From: Dactylis glomerata
Lineage: Eukaryota; Streptophyta; Magnoliopsida; Poales; Poaceae
Assembly: GCA_007115705.1 (NCBI GenBank)
Contig: QXEO01000152.1
Span: 2,709,870 to 2,773,869, forward strand
Direction of reading: 5' to 3'
Length of the DNA stretch: 64,000 bases
The notes below the pieces were generated by a model. That model did no database searches. It was not told the DNA's origin and worked only from the letters and a program-made list of their open reading frames with translations. A program made the position numbers and the translations under genes. Shown here in pieces: positions 10,302 through 22,140 of the stretch (position 1 is the stretch's first letter; each line of letters begins with the position of its first letter).

Positions 10302-13300
10302 TTAAGAACTGAAAAGATTGGGAAACTCTTTCTGAAGGTAATCTTCTCGTTCCCAAGTGGCTTCCTCTTCGGTGTGATTACTCCACTGAACTTTCAGAAA
10401 TTTGATGCTTCGGGTTCGAGTGGTTCTATAGGCTTCCTCGAGGATACGAATAGGCATTTCACGATAGGTCAAATCCTTGTTGATGTCCACAGAACGGTGA
10501 TCAATGTTCTTGAAAATTTCTGGCTTCTCCGGCACTTCAAGACATTTCCGAAGTAAAGACACGTGAAAGACATCGTGTACTTCGGACAATTCAGGGGGCA
10601 TTTCCAACTGATAAGATACTTCTCCTCTGCGGTCTAGTATCTTGAAGGGTCCAATATATCTTGGTGCGAGCTTTCCTTTTACTTGGAATCTTTGCATTCC
10701 CTTGAGGGGTGATACTCTGAGGTAAACAAAGTCTCCACTTTTGAAAGTTAATTCTCTCCGTCTCTTGTCGGCATAACTCTTTTGTCTTGACTGGGCAGCC
10801 TTGAGATAGTCACGAATCATGCGAACTTTCTCCTCGGCTTCTTGCAGAATATCTGGTCCAAAAATCTGACTGTCTCCGGTTTCAGACCAATTCAAAGGGG
10901 TACGGCACTTTCTTCCATACAAAGCTTCAAATGGGGCCATTTGCAAACTGGCTTGATAACTGTTGTTGTAGGAAAACTCCGCGAAAGGCAGACAATCTTC
11001 CCACTTAGCTCCATAGGCTAGAACACAGGCTCTCAACATATCTTCAAGTATTTGATTCACTCTTTCAGTCTGTCCATCAGTCTGAGGGTGGTAAGCGGTG
11101 CTGAAAGCTAATTTGGTTCCCAAGGCTTGATGCAAACTTTTCCAAAATCTCGAGGTGAATTGGGTTCCTCGATCGGAAACTATGGTTTTGGGAACTCCAT
11201 GCAAACTGACAATTCTGGATAAATACAGATCTGCTAGCTGTCCCGAGTTGTAAGTGGTCTTGACAGGGATAAAGTGGGCAACTTTGGTTAGTCTATCCAC
11301 AATGACCCAAATAGAGTCATTGCCACGGCTAGACCTTGGAAATCCAGTGATGAAATCCATTCCAACCGATTCCCACTTCCATTCTGGAACTTGCAAAGGT
11401 TGCAGCAATCCTGCAGGACGTTGATGTTCAGCCTTGACCCTTTGGCAAATATCACACTTAGAAATGAACGATGCAATCTCACGCTTCATTCCATGCCACC
11501 AAAATTGTTCCTTCAAATCTTGATACATCTTAGTTCCACCGGGGTGGATGGAGTAAGGGGTCTCATGGGCTTCCTTCATAATCACTTCCTTCAATTCTGA
11601 ATCAGCAGGCACACAAATACGTCCTTTATACCAAAGAACTCCTTGATTATCTTCCTCAAATCCTGGCACCTTGCCGGAACTAATTCTGCGCTTGATTCCG
11701 TCAATACTCTCATTTCCCTTCTGGGCTTCTTTGATTTGGCTCATCAGGGTGGGTTGAAACTCAAGGTTGGCTAGGAATCCTTGACTGACTAGTTCCAATC
11801 CAAATCTTTCAAACTCTTGGTGCAACATGGGTTGCTCTTCTTTGATCCTCATATTCAATGAGCATGGCTTCCTACTCAACGCATCGGCCACTACATTGGC
11901 CTTACCGGGGTGATAGTGAATTTCCAGATCATAATCCTTGATCAATTCTATCCATCTTCTTTGCCTCATGTTCAACTCCTTCTGGGTGAAGATATACTTC
12001 AAACTCTTGTGATCGGTGTAGATCTCACAACGATTGCCCATCAGATAGTGCCTCCAAGTCTTCAAAGCTAGAACCACGACTGCTAATTCTAGATCATGGG
12101 TCGGATAATTTTCTTCATGAGGTCAAAGCTGCCGAGAGAGGTAAGCTATGACCTTGCCTTCTTGCATCAATACACAACCAAGTCCAAGTTTGGAAGCGTC
12201 GCAATAGACATCAAAGTTTTTGGTGATATCGGGCATGGTTAGGACGGGGGCGGTCACCAATCGCTTCTTGAGCTCTTGAAAACTCTCTTCACACTTAGGG
12301 GTCCATTCAAACTTCTTGTCTTTCTTCAACAGTTGGGTCATTGGCCGGGCAATGCTTGAAAACCCTTCAACAAATTTGCGGTAATATCCGGCTAATCCGA
12401 GAAAACCTCTAACTTCGGTTTGAGTGGTAGGGGCTTCCCATTCCATGACTGATTTGATCTTCTTGGGGTCTACTGACACTCCTCCGGCGGATAATACATG
12501 GCCTAAGAATCCAACTTCCTTCAACCAGAACTCACATTTACTGAACTTGGCATACAGCTGATGCTCTCTTAGGGTTTCTAGAATTAATCTCAAATGGTTT
12601 GCATGCTCTTCTTCGGATTTGGAGTAGATAAGAATGTCGTCAATGAAGACAACAACAAACTTATCCAAGAACTCCATAAAAACCTTATTCATGAGGTTCA
12701 TGAAATAAGCATGGGCATTGGTTAATCCAAATGACATTACGGTGTACTCATACAATCCGTATCGGGTAGTGAAGGCTGTTTTGGGGATATCCGCTGCACG
12801 GATCTTCAGTTGGTGGTATCCGGTTCTAAGATCTATCTTTGAGAACACTCTAGCTCCAGTCAGTTGGTCAAACAAATCTTCAATCTTTGGGAGAGGATAC
12901 TTGTTCTTGATGGTCACATCGTTTAGCTTGCGGTAGTCAGTGCACAGTCGGCTAGAACCGTCACTTTTATCCACAAACAGAACAGGTGATCTCCAAGCAG
13001 AAGAACTTGGCTGAATCAATCCTTTGCTCAGAAGGTCATCCAATTGCTTCTTCAACTCCACTAATTCAGCTGGGTTCATACGATAGGGTCGTTGGGCTAT
13101 GGACCCAGTTCCGGGGATAAGCTCAATGATAAACTCAATATCCCGATCCGGTGGCATTCCGGGCAGCTCATCGGGAAAAACATCCGGGTATTCACAGACG
13201 ATGGGGACTTGCTCCAAAGTCGGTCCTGAGATACTCTTATGACATCTGGGGATTGGGATGGGTTTGACTGACACATGCTTTACTAAAACTCCATGGCTAC

Positions 13301-14843
13301 TCCTCATGGTGATGGTCTTTTTGGCACAATCTATAATTCCTTGGTGTTGGGACATCCAATCCATACCTAAGACTACTTCCAATCCTTTGGTTCCTAACAC
13401 AATCAAACTGGCTAAGAATGAGATCCCATGAATTTCTATGGGCACTGCCAAACAGGTACAACTGGCTTTGGTTACTGACCCGGCAATTTGCACAGACATG
13501 ACATCTTTCAAGGGTGTAGGTTGAAGTCCACTTTTATCAACGAATAATTGGGTAACAAATGAGTGTGAAGCTCCCGAATCAAACAGAACTCTTGCAAGAA
13601 CTGAGTTAACAGGGAACATACCAAGCACAACGTCGGTTGCTTCCTGAGCTTCTTCAACATTCATGTGATTCAGACGGCCTTGAGAGCGAGGCTGGTTCCT
13701 TGGGGGATAGTTCTTGCCATTTCCCACACGGCGCTGTTGCTGAACAGGAGCAGCTGTCTTGGATGCATCATTCAGCTTCTTGGGGCACTCATTGGAGTAG
13801 TGCCCTTTAAGTCCACACTCATAACAGGTAACACCAGACTTGTCACCAGGCTTGGGTAACACAGGGGCGCCATTTGGCCTTGGAGTATTAGTGTTGAAGC
13901 TGTTGCCACTTGGTCTTGGAGGTGCACGGTTGAAGTTGTTTCCGGGCGGACGGTTGGGATAGTTGGGGCGTGGAGCAGGTGCAGACGGCCTCATAGGTCT
14001 AGGGGCGAATCCCATAGGTGCAATTCCCCTTGGCTTCTGTGAGTTGCTCGAGTTGCCTTGATACATCATGCGGCGCTTGCGGTTCTCGGTAGCTTGCTTG
14101 AGTTTGCCTTCCATCTGAATGGCAGAGTCCACGAGTGACTCCAAGTCGGCAAAGGGAATACTGACCAGGACACATTGCATCTCATCATGAAGTCCATCCA
14201 GAAACCTTTCTTGCTTCTTCTCAGTGGTGTTGGTGTCATCTGGGGCATACCTCGACAAGGTAAGGAACTTGTCACGGTAATCCACCACAGATAGGGAACC
14301 TTGCTTCAGATTTCTGAACTCATCTCTCATCCTTTTAACCAATCCCATAGGGACATGGGCTTTGCTAAACTTGCTCTTGAACTCCTCCCAAGGCATCACA
14401 TACCCTGGGGCTTGCATTGCACGGGTGCTATCCCACCAAGCTCTTGCGGCTCCAGCAAGATAGTGGGTGGTGTACAAGACCTTCTCATTTTCACCAACTT
14501 CGGCGACTGCCAAATTGTTTTCCATAGTGCGAAGCCAATCATCGGCATCTAAGGGCTCTTCAGACTTAGTGAACATAGGAGGGTTGGTGTTCTGGAAACT
14601 CCTTAACTTGGATCGGTGATCTCCATTGCCATTGTTTTCTCCTTCACCATTGCCATGGCCATTGCCATTGCCATTGTTGTGGTTCATTGCCATCTGGGTT
14701 AACTGCTGAAGAGTGGCCAAGTTAGCTTGGCGCTCAGCTCGGGCTGCTTCCCGATCTTCCATGATCAACCTTAGCAGTTCGGCCATTTCCGGGTTCGGGG
14801 GTGGGGGTGCTCGTGGCATCTGAAGATAAGGTGTGTAAGACAA
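10302..14843 (-). pseudogene. Gypsy gag-pol polyprotein, one premature stop
   Basis: One frame of 1,514 codons in the order gag, protease, RT, RNase H, integrase. Residues about 80-270 are the retrotransposon gag core. A CCHC knuckle (CYECGLKGHYSNEC) lies near 345, followed by protease DSGASHSFV, then RT with LCTDYRKLN, SKIDLRTGYHQ and FIDDILIYS. At 12123-12125 the codon after SRQL is TGA where the family has Arg (CGA), a single CpG-type C-to-T change at the start of RNase H. Past it the frame is open to 10302: RNase H (IYTDHKSLK), the integrase HHCC zinc region, catalytic GMDFITGF and VSDRGTQFTS, a GPF/Y motif (YIGPFKIL), and a chromodomain-like end with KFLKVQW and EEATWERE. There is no frameshift. 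Known function: reverse transcription and integration from cytoplasmic particles. Confidence 0.93.
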
Positions 14844-15094
14844 GAGGGAAAAGCTAATTGCTAAGATTTAAAGGTAACATGGATGATGCAATTTTGTCTT
14901 ACTAAGGCCTTAAGAGCCAAATTCATATTTCATTCAACACTCCACAAACATATCATACATACGAGTTCACACATTACAAATGGTTTACATTAAACCATTG
15001 CGACTCGTCTACTAGGGAGGGGGATACAACTCACACCTACACGAAGTGAAAAATAAAGTGGAACTCATAGCTAGATAACACGTGGATCTCGAAT

Positions 15095-15877
15095 CTAAAC
15101 AGCGGGCTCCTCGGGGTCTTCCTCCTCATCACTCACAATGAATCCATTGTGCCCACCATCTTCCGGATCATCAAGGTCCTCCATGAAGTCATCCTCATCA
15201 CTAATGAGGGCATTATCCTCCTTGCGGAGATCAATGCCTTCCTCCTCACCGAGGTGATCCTCCAGACTCTCAATGTACTCAGTTAACTCCGCCACATTGG
15301 CCTTCAACTCCTCAAGGTCCTGTTCCTTCTCATCGCGCTGGCGACGAAGGCTCTTGCGTTCCTTCGCAAGAATCCTGATAGTGCTCCTTGCCTCCACCAG
15401 TGCGAAGTGCTCAAGGTTGGCCCTAGTACGGGCACGGTCGGCCTCCTGCTGAGTGGAGTACAGCAAGAAGTCCATGTGGTCGATGTAGGTACTCAGCTCA
15501 TTCTGCCCGGGCATGTTTGCGGGACGCCCGTCCGCATCACGCCGAGCAAAGTTCCTAAAGCGCTCTCCCTGAACCTCCTCAACGTGCAGTCCGCACAAGC
15601 GGGCGTGCATCTCCTGCATCGCTCGGACCAAACCATCGGCCCAAGTGTTCTCCACAAGCTCAAACTTGACCCTTGGAGAACCCAAAATCCCCTTCTTGCC
15701 ACGGCAACTGGCTCGGATGAGCCATCGTAGCTCTCCATCTGGGTGCTCATTGAGCACGGCTCCCTTGAACTCCGGGTACAAACGGTTCAGGAACAAGGTC
15801 AAGGTGGTGAGGTCGCGCTCAAAACAAAGGCTGCCACCATGGCCCAACTGGTACTGCTCAGTGAATACCGGGGCCAT
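15095..15877 (-). CDS. Extra ORF upstream of gag, coiled-coil protein of 260 aa
   Basis: An intact sense-strand ORF lies between the PBS and gag-pol, starting MAPVFTEQYQLGHGG. Residues about 1-125 are globular (WLIRASCRGKKG; NTWADGLVRAMQEMHARLCG). Residues about 135-215 are rich in Glu/Arg/Lys/Leu with heptad spacing and should form a coiled coil. The last 45 residues are a strongly acidic tail. It ends about 250 bp before the gag start. I recognise no enzymatic motif. Chromovirus elements normally start with gag, so the position is unusual, and it would be the first ORF on the genomic RNA. A role in RNA or particle handling is only a guess. The ORF is unbroken, unlike pol. Confidence 0.75.
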   Translation of the reverse strand: MAPVFTEQYQLGHGGSLCFERDLTTLTLFLNRLYPEFKGAVLNEHPDGELRWLIRASCRGKKGILGSPRVKFELVENTWADGLVRAMQEMHARLCGLHVEEVQGERFRNFARRDADGRPANMPGQNELSTYIDHMDFLLYSTQQEADRARTRANLEHFALVEARSTIRILAKERKSLRRQRDEKEQDLEELKANVAELTEYIESLEDHLGEEEGIDLRKEDNALISDEDDFMEDLDDPEDGGHNGFIVSDEEEDPEEPAV

Positions 15878-16077
15878 CTACAAAATTTTAGATTAGCTTA
15901 AGTTAGTGATCAACTCAAGTGTGCAAAATTTTAAGTAGGCAAAAACTGAGGTATGTATAAAACTTTGCAAGTAGAGAGGAAAGACTAAGCAATTTTGCAA
16001 CCATTACTTATATCTTTGCTTTTATCAATGTTTCATTTAACGCCCATTCTAACTAAGGTCTCCTATGGTCAGCCTAG

Positions 16078-16089
16078 GCTCTGATACCA
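16078..16089 (-). other. Primer binding site of the Gypsy element
   Basis: The minus strand reads TGGTATCAGAGC, tRNA-Met type, 3 nt inside the 5' LTR end at 16093. Confidence 0.9.
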
Positions 16090-16092
16090 ACT

Positions 16093-19000
16093 TGTGACGA
16101 CCTCAAACTTGATAACAAATTCGAAGTGCCCGTTATGTATTCCACCGCAATCCCAGAACCATTGTTGCGATATACATAACGTAGTTGGTAACCAGTTCCA
16201 TAGACATTACAATACGGTGGATCAAATACAATGGTCATATAGACCAAGTCATATTACAACACAATATAGCAGCGGAAATAACGTCTTCGGGTCCATGCCT
16301 TCACCCTACAGGCAATGGCGACTCATGGAGACGAGCTTAGTTCTGGTACTCTTCCTCATACCCTTCCTCCTGGTATTCCTCCCCGTAGTCTGGCCAAGTT
16401 GATAGCCAGGGACACAGCCGTGAGTACATTGGATGCACTCGCAAACCATCTTACAAATGAGTAGTGAAGTAGATATGCAAGGCTGATATGGTAGACTAAG
16501 CACTAAGTTTATTTGCCAAAAGCTAGTTTTATTTCCCAAGAATGTTCATTGGTAGGAAAGAGTTTTAGTTCTCTAAGTTCCATCTAAAGAGGACTTCAAG
16601 TATGTCAACAACATTTCAAGTCAAGTCATTCACCAAGTCACCATTGTCACTTTTAGTCCTGACAAAAGTCAAGTACAGCTTGCCAACCGTCCATGACCGC
16701 GGACGCGGCTATTCGAATAGTTTGAAAACCTCTGCAGAGGGGTACACTTTACCCACAAGAATCGATACATCTGCCGGGAGAAGTCCACGGATCGACATAC
16801 GCAAAGTATGCGAGGTTCAGATAATCAAACAAAACCTTTCACTTGCTCACCCTAGTATAGGATCCTTCCCTAGAGCCCGGGATACGGAACCTCCGCTCCG
16901 GCGCCTCTAGTTCTGCCCATCCCGGGTGCCGGGTTGGTGGAATCCACCTGGTCCAGAAGTAACCGCTCACGGTGTCCTTCCATGAAGATTTGATACAAGG
17001 CCTCCCATACTAGGATAAACAAGCTACGGATTAAGCCCCTTCCCATATAGGGGTAATGTGGTTGTACGGAAAAATTGGCTCCCATAGTACATCACTCGTT
17101 GTCATTTGGGAAATATATTTCATAGTTCTTAGTCAAGATTAATTTCTTTTATAGAACCATCATGTAGGAGCAATTCTCCAATTCAAGTTTCAAGTTCAAG
17201 TCACCACCTTTCAAGTAGAGTTCCCCTTATCGATGGTCTCAATTTTATTAGCGACTAAGCAACTAGGTTGAGTGATGATACTACTAACTATAGTTGGATA
17301 AACTCAGCTTGATGCTCTTGTTAAGCAAGACATCACTATACTTCTATCATTCTACTCTAGCAATTCAATCATGCAATTTACTTAAAACAAGTAGAATGCA
17401 ATATTAAAACTAGGCATTGGGAGTATGAATCAAAAGATGGCTTGCCTTGGTTGGCAAAGTGTCCGGGGTATTCTTCTTCCTCTTCTTGATAATAATCCCC
17501 TCCAATATCCTCCTCGGCAACACTAGCGTCTAATAACGAATAAACACAAAGCACACAATCACTACACAATGCTAACAACACACCAAGCACACACCTTTGT
17601 TTGCTAACAATAGCATTCATGTTGCATTTTATGGTGTTGGATTGTAAGGTTTGCTTCTAAGTTTCCATCAAGTGTGCAAGTTAAAGTTTCTACTAAGTGT
17701 CATATGTTGTTCACTTTCTAAGCATTGGTATTGGTTTAGGGTTACTAAGACAAGTTCAAGTGGGAGGGATTAACTAAGTGAATTGGTAAGAGGGCAAACT
17801 AATTCTAAGTGTGCAATAGGAATCTATCATTTTATGTGGCTAACTAGAGTTGGGTAGGATCTAATTGATAACACTAATAGGGTTTGGAGTTGTTTTGGGT
17901 TGACTAACAGTAAGAGGGGTCATTGGTGATTTCACAATTTAAATTTCATGATTTTCGGAGGCTTAATTAAATTTCTAGAAATACTCTATGATTAACAAAG
18001 CTATGGTCACACTATTCATATCTAATTAAATTCCTAACTTATTTTGAATTCTAACCAGTTCTATAGTGTAGGGCATTTTACAAGCTTTCCAACGACATCT
18101 TATTTGCTAAATTTGAACCTACGAAACTCCAGGAATTTGAATTGGAATCTTGCAGTAATCAAACAAATACAAAAAGGTTTCTCCGAAAAAAATATATAAA
18201 ACGGCCTGGAATTTATACGGGCCGGGGAGACGAAGTCGGGCCGGCCCAGCTAGGGATCCGGGGTGCGCGCTGAAAAAAATATAGCCTGACCGGGGGGGCC
18301 CACCGGTCAGAACTTAACTGAATCGGTATGCACGGGGCTTTCTTCCCCAGCTCGCTGCACACACGGCGGGCGGCTACTGGGAGGAGGCGGTGGCTGGGGT
18401 GCTCACCGGCGGTGACGGGGAGCGGCGGCGAGGGTGCAGGGCGGATGCGGGGGTTCTCCTCCGCCACCTCCAGCAGGTACAGCGCCGGGGGCAGCTCCGC
18501 AACGCCGGGAACGTGCGGTGGCCTGCGGGGACGTCGAGGTCGGCGAGCTCGACTGAGAGCACGAGAGCGAGGGAAAGGTTGTCTAGGAGGTTCCTGGTGA
18601 TGGTGTGGTTCTTTTCAGCCAATAATGGTGGCCTTTTATAGGCGGGAGAGGGAGCACGGGGTAAAGGGATCTGCGGCCGGAGCGCGGCCGGTGCTGGCTA
18701 CAGGAGGGACGCGGTGGTCGGGGCTTTCGGCGGAGGGCGGCGTCGTGCTGTAGGAGTGTCCTGGCGCGATGGGAGGCGTCGAGGCGGTCTGGTTCAGAGG
18801 GGGCAAGGAAGGTGTGCTGCGGTGGTCTTCCTCTTCTCCTCCATGTCTCCCGGCCGGGGCCTGGGCAGGGGTGGCTGGGGATCGAGAGCAAGGCGACAAG
18901 GGACACTGTGGGAAGGACATGGGCATACCAGAGGGGTCTCTCCACTGCTTGCAAACAGTTCTAGACTATTGCTGAATCCTGCCCGCAACGTGTTCGACGA

Positions 19001-19585
19001 AATGCCCGCAAGAAGTAAAAATTTGAATTTTTGAAAATTTCCAATTGGGTTGGTCATTATATTGGATAGGGACTCTAAAACAATTTTTGTTAGGTCAAGA
19101 GGTGGTGTTTTGCTCCAGGGCTATTTTGAATTTGGGGTTGTCATATGATTCAGATTCAAACTTTGGTTGAAGTTTGAGTGATGCTCTGGTTTGAATTTTG
19201 AGTAGATTCTTGTTGGTTGAGTTAGTATGTAACTTGGTTAAGTTCAACTAACAGGCCAAACATGAAGGTGATTAACAGATTTCTTAATCTAAGGGCTCAA
19301 AGTAGGGTAGTCAAACAGATTTCCTAGATCATCTTTTTCTTCTCTTTTTCTTTATGATTTTTATTTCTGGTTTCTTTGGTTCTTATAATCTTTCTCATTT
19401 GCTTCTGTTAGTTAACTTAGAATTAACTAACTAGTACACAACCAAAATTTACACACATAAAATCATAGAAAACATATAATGGGAAATACATGTATGCATG
19501 CAATAATAGCTAAAAAGTTTTGTCTTGGTCCAAAATTTGGTATTTAAATTAATAAGAAGTGGATTACAATTTCTGAGTTGTTACA
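16093..19585 (-). repeat. 5' LTR of the Gypsy element
   Basis: Direct copy of 6766-10258, of the same length. TG...CA ends, followed on the plus strand by the TSD GATTT at 19586-19590. Confidence 0.95.
18632..18640 (-). promoter_or_regulatory. TATA box in the 5' LTR (element promoter)
   Basis: TATAAAAGG on the minus strand, identical to the copy at 9305. It would start the genomic RNA near 18600, so the leader before the extra ORF is about 2.7 kb. Confidence 0.6.
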
Positions 19586-19590
19586 GATTT

Positions 19591-21020
19591 CTAGCTAATG
19601 AGACAGTTGAGGAGTACACATGGATGTTTCAGGCCTTTCTAAGAGCCATGGGAGGGATAGCACCAAGATTTATCATAACGGATGAGTGTGCTCGGATTGG
19701 GGGTGCGATTAGAGCCGTTCTCCCAAATAGCATTCATAGATTGTGCATGTAGCACATTCTACAAAAAGTTCGTGACAAGGTGGAACCTTCTATTGCAGGG
19801 AATGAAAAATTCTGGGAGAGGCTCAATAAGTGTGTATGGCGATCTGAAACACCTGCCAAATTTGAGGAGAGGTGGCATGCTCTTATATCTGATTTCAAGT
19901 TAGAGAGCAATGTTTGGTTAGCTAAACGGTTTGATCTCCGAAAGTCGTGGATACCAGCGTATTTCATGGACATTCCTCTGGCAGGTATTCTTCGAACCAC
20001 TTCAAGATCAGAGAGTGAAAATTCCTTTTTCAAGAGTTCTGTGGGCCGCAAGCTCGCTTACGTTGAGTTTTGGCTGCGGTTTGACACGGCTTTGCAATGT
20101 CAAAGGCAGGAAGAGTTGATAGCCGACAACTCAAGTATACACACAACACCCACTCTGCTCACAACATGGGAAATACAAAGGCAAGCTAGCATAATATTCA
20201 CACATGAGGTTTTCGCTTTGTTTCAGAAACAGGTGAGTGCAGCTAGAGAGGATTGTGATGTTCAGTCCACAACAATTGTGGATGGTACAAAAGTATTTGA
20301 GGTTAGCGATGCCTGGGGAGTTAGAGAAGTCCGTTTTGACAGCACAACCATGATTGCCAAGTGTTCCTGCAAGCTTTTTGAGTCTAAAGGAATTCTTTGC
20401 CGGCATATTATACGAGTCTTGAGGGCTTCAAAGATAAATGAGTTACCAAGTATTTATGTTCTAAAAAGATGGGAGAAAAAGTGCAAAAGGTATTTTTTCC
20501 ATACACCTGACCTGGTATCATTTGGTAGTCATGTATCTCATCATTTTCTTATTCTTTTCATAGAGATGCTGTTTACGATGGAAAAGGAAACCTACTCGAA
20601 GAAAATGACATTGGCTCTGCTGAAACAACAACAAGGAGGAAGATAGCGACTGCCAGAAACAAGCTAGAAGAAATCATAAGGGATGCTAGAGCATCCGAAG
20701 AAGTAATTGAGTTTGTTAACACTGCTTTGGCCAACCTCCAGTCATCTATGTTGCAGAAATTTCAAACTATGCCACCTACTCGTCATGAAGAGCAAGAGAC
20801 TTTTATCGGGATGAGCATTCCAACTCAAGTTGCCATCTTGACTGCTAGCGATACCTGTTCAAGAGGCACATGCTCGAGAATAAGGGGACATAGAGATGAT
20901 GCAAAAAGCGGAGCAGGGAAAAAGAAGAAAAAAGATCCCAATCTGAAAGTTCCACGCCAGTGCAGCATATGCAAAGAAGTGGGTTTCCATGATGCACGAA
21001 AATGTCCCAAAAAAACATAG
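19591..21020 (+). pseudogene. MULE transposase, 3' half (rest of core, SWIM finger, zinc knuckle)
   Basis: Continues the exon cut at 6765 in the same frame, starting LANETVEEYTW. FIITDECARIGG supplies the second catalytic Asp, and a SESENSFF region is the likely site of the catalytic Glu. At 19750-19752 TAG replaces the Trp expected in HRLCMWHI, so the gene was already, or is also, broken by a point mutation. The SWIM zinc finger is CSCKLFESKGILCRHI. The best splice model ends this exon at 20489 (AAAAG then GTATTT) and removes 20490-20563 (74 bp, ending TTTTCATAG). It restores KR then DAVYDGKGN at 20564. The last exon ends with a knuckle-like CSICKEVGFHDARKC and a stop at 21018-21020. The joined gene would encode about 770 residues, similar to FAR1 proteins. 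Confidence 0.85.
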
Positions 21021-21592
21021 AAGTGTTCATGACTGGCTTGTAAGTAAGATAATGGTGTGTGTTGTGTTATGTTGTGTTGTGTCTATGTCTGCTCTTGTAA
21101 TTAGCGACTACAATTGCTAGAATGTAATTGTCCAGTAACATAATTTCTGTAGCGCCTGCGTCTAGATCTTTGTCGGCCAAGATTCTTTATGTTCTGGTTT
21201 AGCCTTCCTAAGAATAGTGTTGTGGATTGCAACTTCAATTATGCATAGAAAATGGCCATAAAAGAGTTTGCGCAGAAAATTTCCCGTTGAATTTAATTTA
21301 ATTGAGTTTCACAAAATGCTCACGTACATTTAATATATTGAGCTGCACAGAAATTCATTGAAACATGATCTGATACATAACCTCGAGTAAGTTTACTTTT
21401 TATCCAGTGGCACGGTTGTATGCAGCAGTTCACGGGATTGTCCGCCTCGAGAGGAAGATAAGGCTGTGGGGATTTCAAAATAGGACATGATTGTTTGGGG
21501 AAAAGGTTAAATCATAGGGGCGTTTTTGCAAAATTGACTGTTCTATGCTTCCGCTTCAATCAGGACGGTTGGTACAGGATCGGACGAACAGG
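21021..21592 (+). other. MULE 3' untranslated and inner arm region
   Basis: Non-coding. A short TGTGTTGTGTTATGTTGTG run lies at about 21057-21080, then AT-rich DNA. The last about 50 bp before 21593 show weak inverted similarity to 5009-5060. Confidence 0.5.
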
Positions 21593-21642
21593 AGCTTGCT
21601 TAGTGCATTAGTACACCTGATTGGCCTAGTTCACAGCATATG
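21593..21642 (-). repeat. Right inverted copy of the MULE inner arm
   Basis: Reverse complement of 4959-5008 with about two differences. Confidence 0.75.
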
Positions 21643-21658
21643 CCCCCCCTGAATGCTA

Positions 21659-21816
21659 CTCCCTCCGTTTCAAAATATAAGATGTTTTAGTTTTGTGAAG
21701 CAAATGTATTTAGACATCTTTTAGTGTGTAGGTTCACTCGAATATACACACTAAAACGTGTCTAGATACATTTCCTTCACAAACCTAAAACATCTTATAT
21801 TTTGAAACGGAGGGAG
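21659..21816. mobile_element. Stowaway MITE (Tc1/Mariner type), 158 bp
   Basis: Starts CTCCCTCCGTTTCAAAATAT and ends with its reverse complement, flanked by the TA duplication (21657-21658 and 21817-21818). The whole element is a near-perfect palindrome, as usual for this family. It has no coding capacity and needs a Mariner transposase from elsewhere. It landed between the inner arm and the palindrome array of the MULE. Confidence 0.95.
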
Positions 21817-21828
21817 TATATAGTTTCT

Positions 21829-22140
21829 GGGGCATTTCTGAAATGTGCCATGAATGTTATATGGCTTTGAGGGCATTTGATCAAAGTGCCTTGAATGCTA
21901 CATAGTTTCTGGGGCATTTTAGAAATATGCCCTGAATGCTATATAGATTTCAAGGTATTTTATCAAAGTGCCCTGAATGCTATGTACATTTTAGGGCACT
22001 TTCAGAAAAGTGCCGGGAATGCATAAGATTTGAGGGCATTTTCTCAAAGTGCCCTGAAATGATGTTAATTAAGGGCAGTTCGTAAAAAAATACCCTAGAT
22101 TGGAGCTTTTAAGGGCATTTTGAAACATGCCTCTAACAAA
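21829..22140. repeat. MULE right-end array: eight 40-bp-spaced imperfect palindromes
   Basis: Palindromes start at about 21829, 21870, 21911, 21953, 21993, 22034, 22072 and 22111. Each is about 20 bp with arms GGGCA(C/T)TT and AAAGTGCCC. Two core types alternate (CTGAAAT-like and GATCAAAG-like), so the higher-order period is about 82 bp. AT-rich spacers (TGAATGCTATATAG-like) separate them. The left end of the element has only two units. Confidence 0.8.

Larger units (their letters stand above)
6766..19585 (-). mobile_element. Young Ty3-Gypsy chromovirus-like element, 12.8 kb
   Basis: Complete element on the minus strand with 3,493-bp LTRs of equal length, TG...CA ends and TSD GATTT (6761-6765 and 19586-19590). 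Order on the minus strand: 5' LTR, PBS, extra ORF, gag-pol, polypurine tract, 3' LTR. By eye the LTRs differ at about 18 positions with no length change (about 0.5%). With the commonly used grass rate of 1.3e-8 per site per year this suggests an insertion roughly 0.2 million years ago. Integrase followed by a chromodomain-like tail, a tRNA-Met PBS and very long LTRs fit the Tekay/Del lineage, which is inference. One nonsense codon in pol makes this copy defective. Confidence 0.95.

Noticed and set aside
5638..21020. Host FAR1/FHY3 regulatory gene
   Set aside because: Inverted arms with shared palindromes flank it, and it carries a nonsense codon. A transposon gene is the better explanation, though domesticated relatives exist.
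21829..22140. Regularly spaced repeats resembling a CRISPR array
   Set aside because: Units are palindromic and diverged, spacers are similar AT-rich text rather than unique, the DNA is plant, and the array is matched at the other MULE end.
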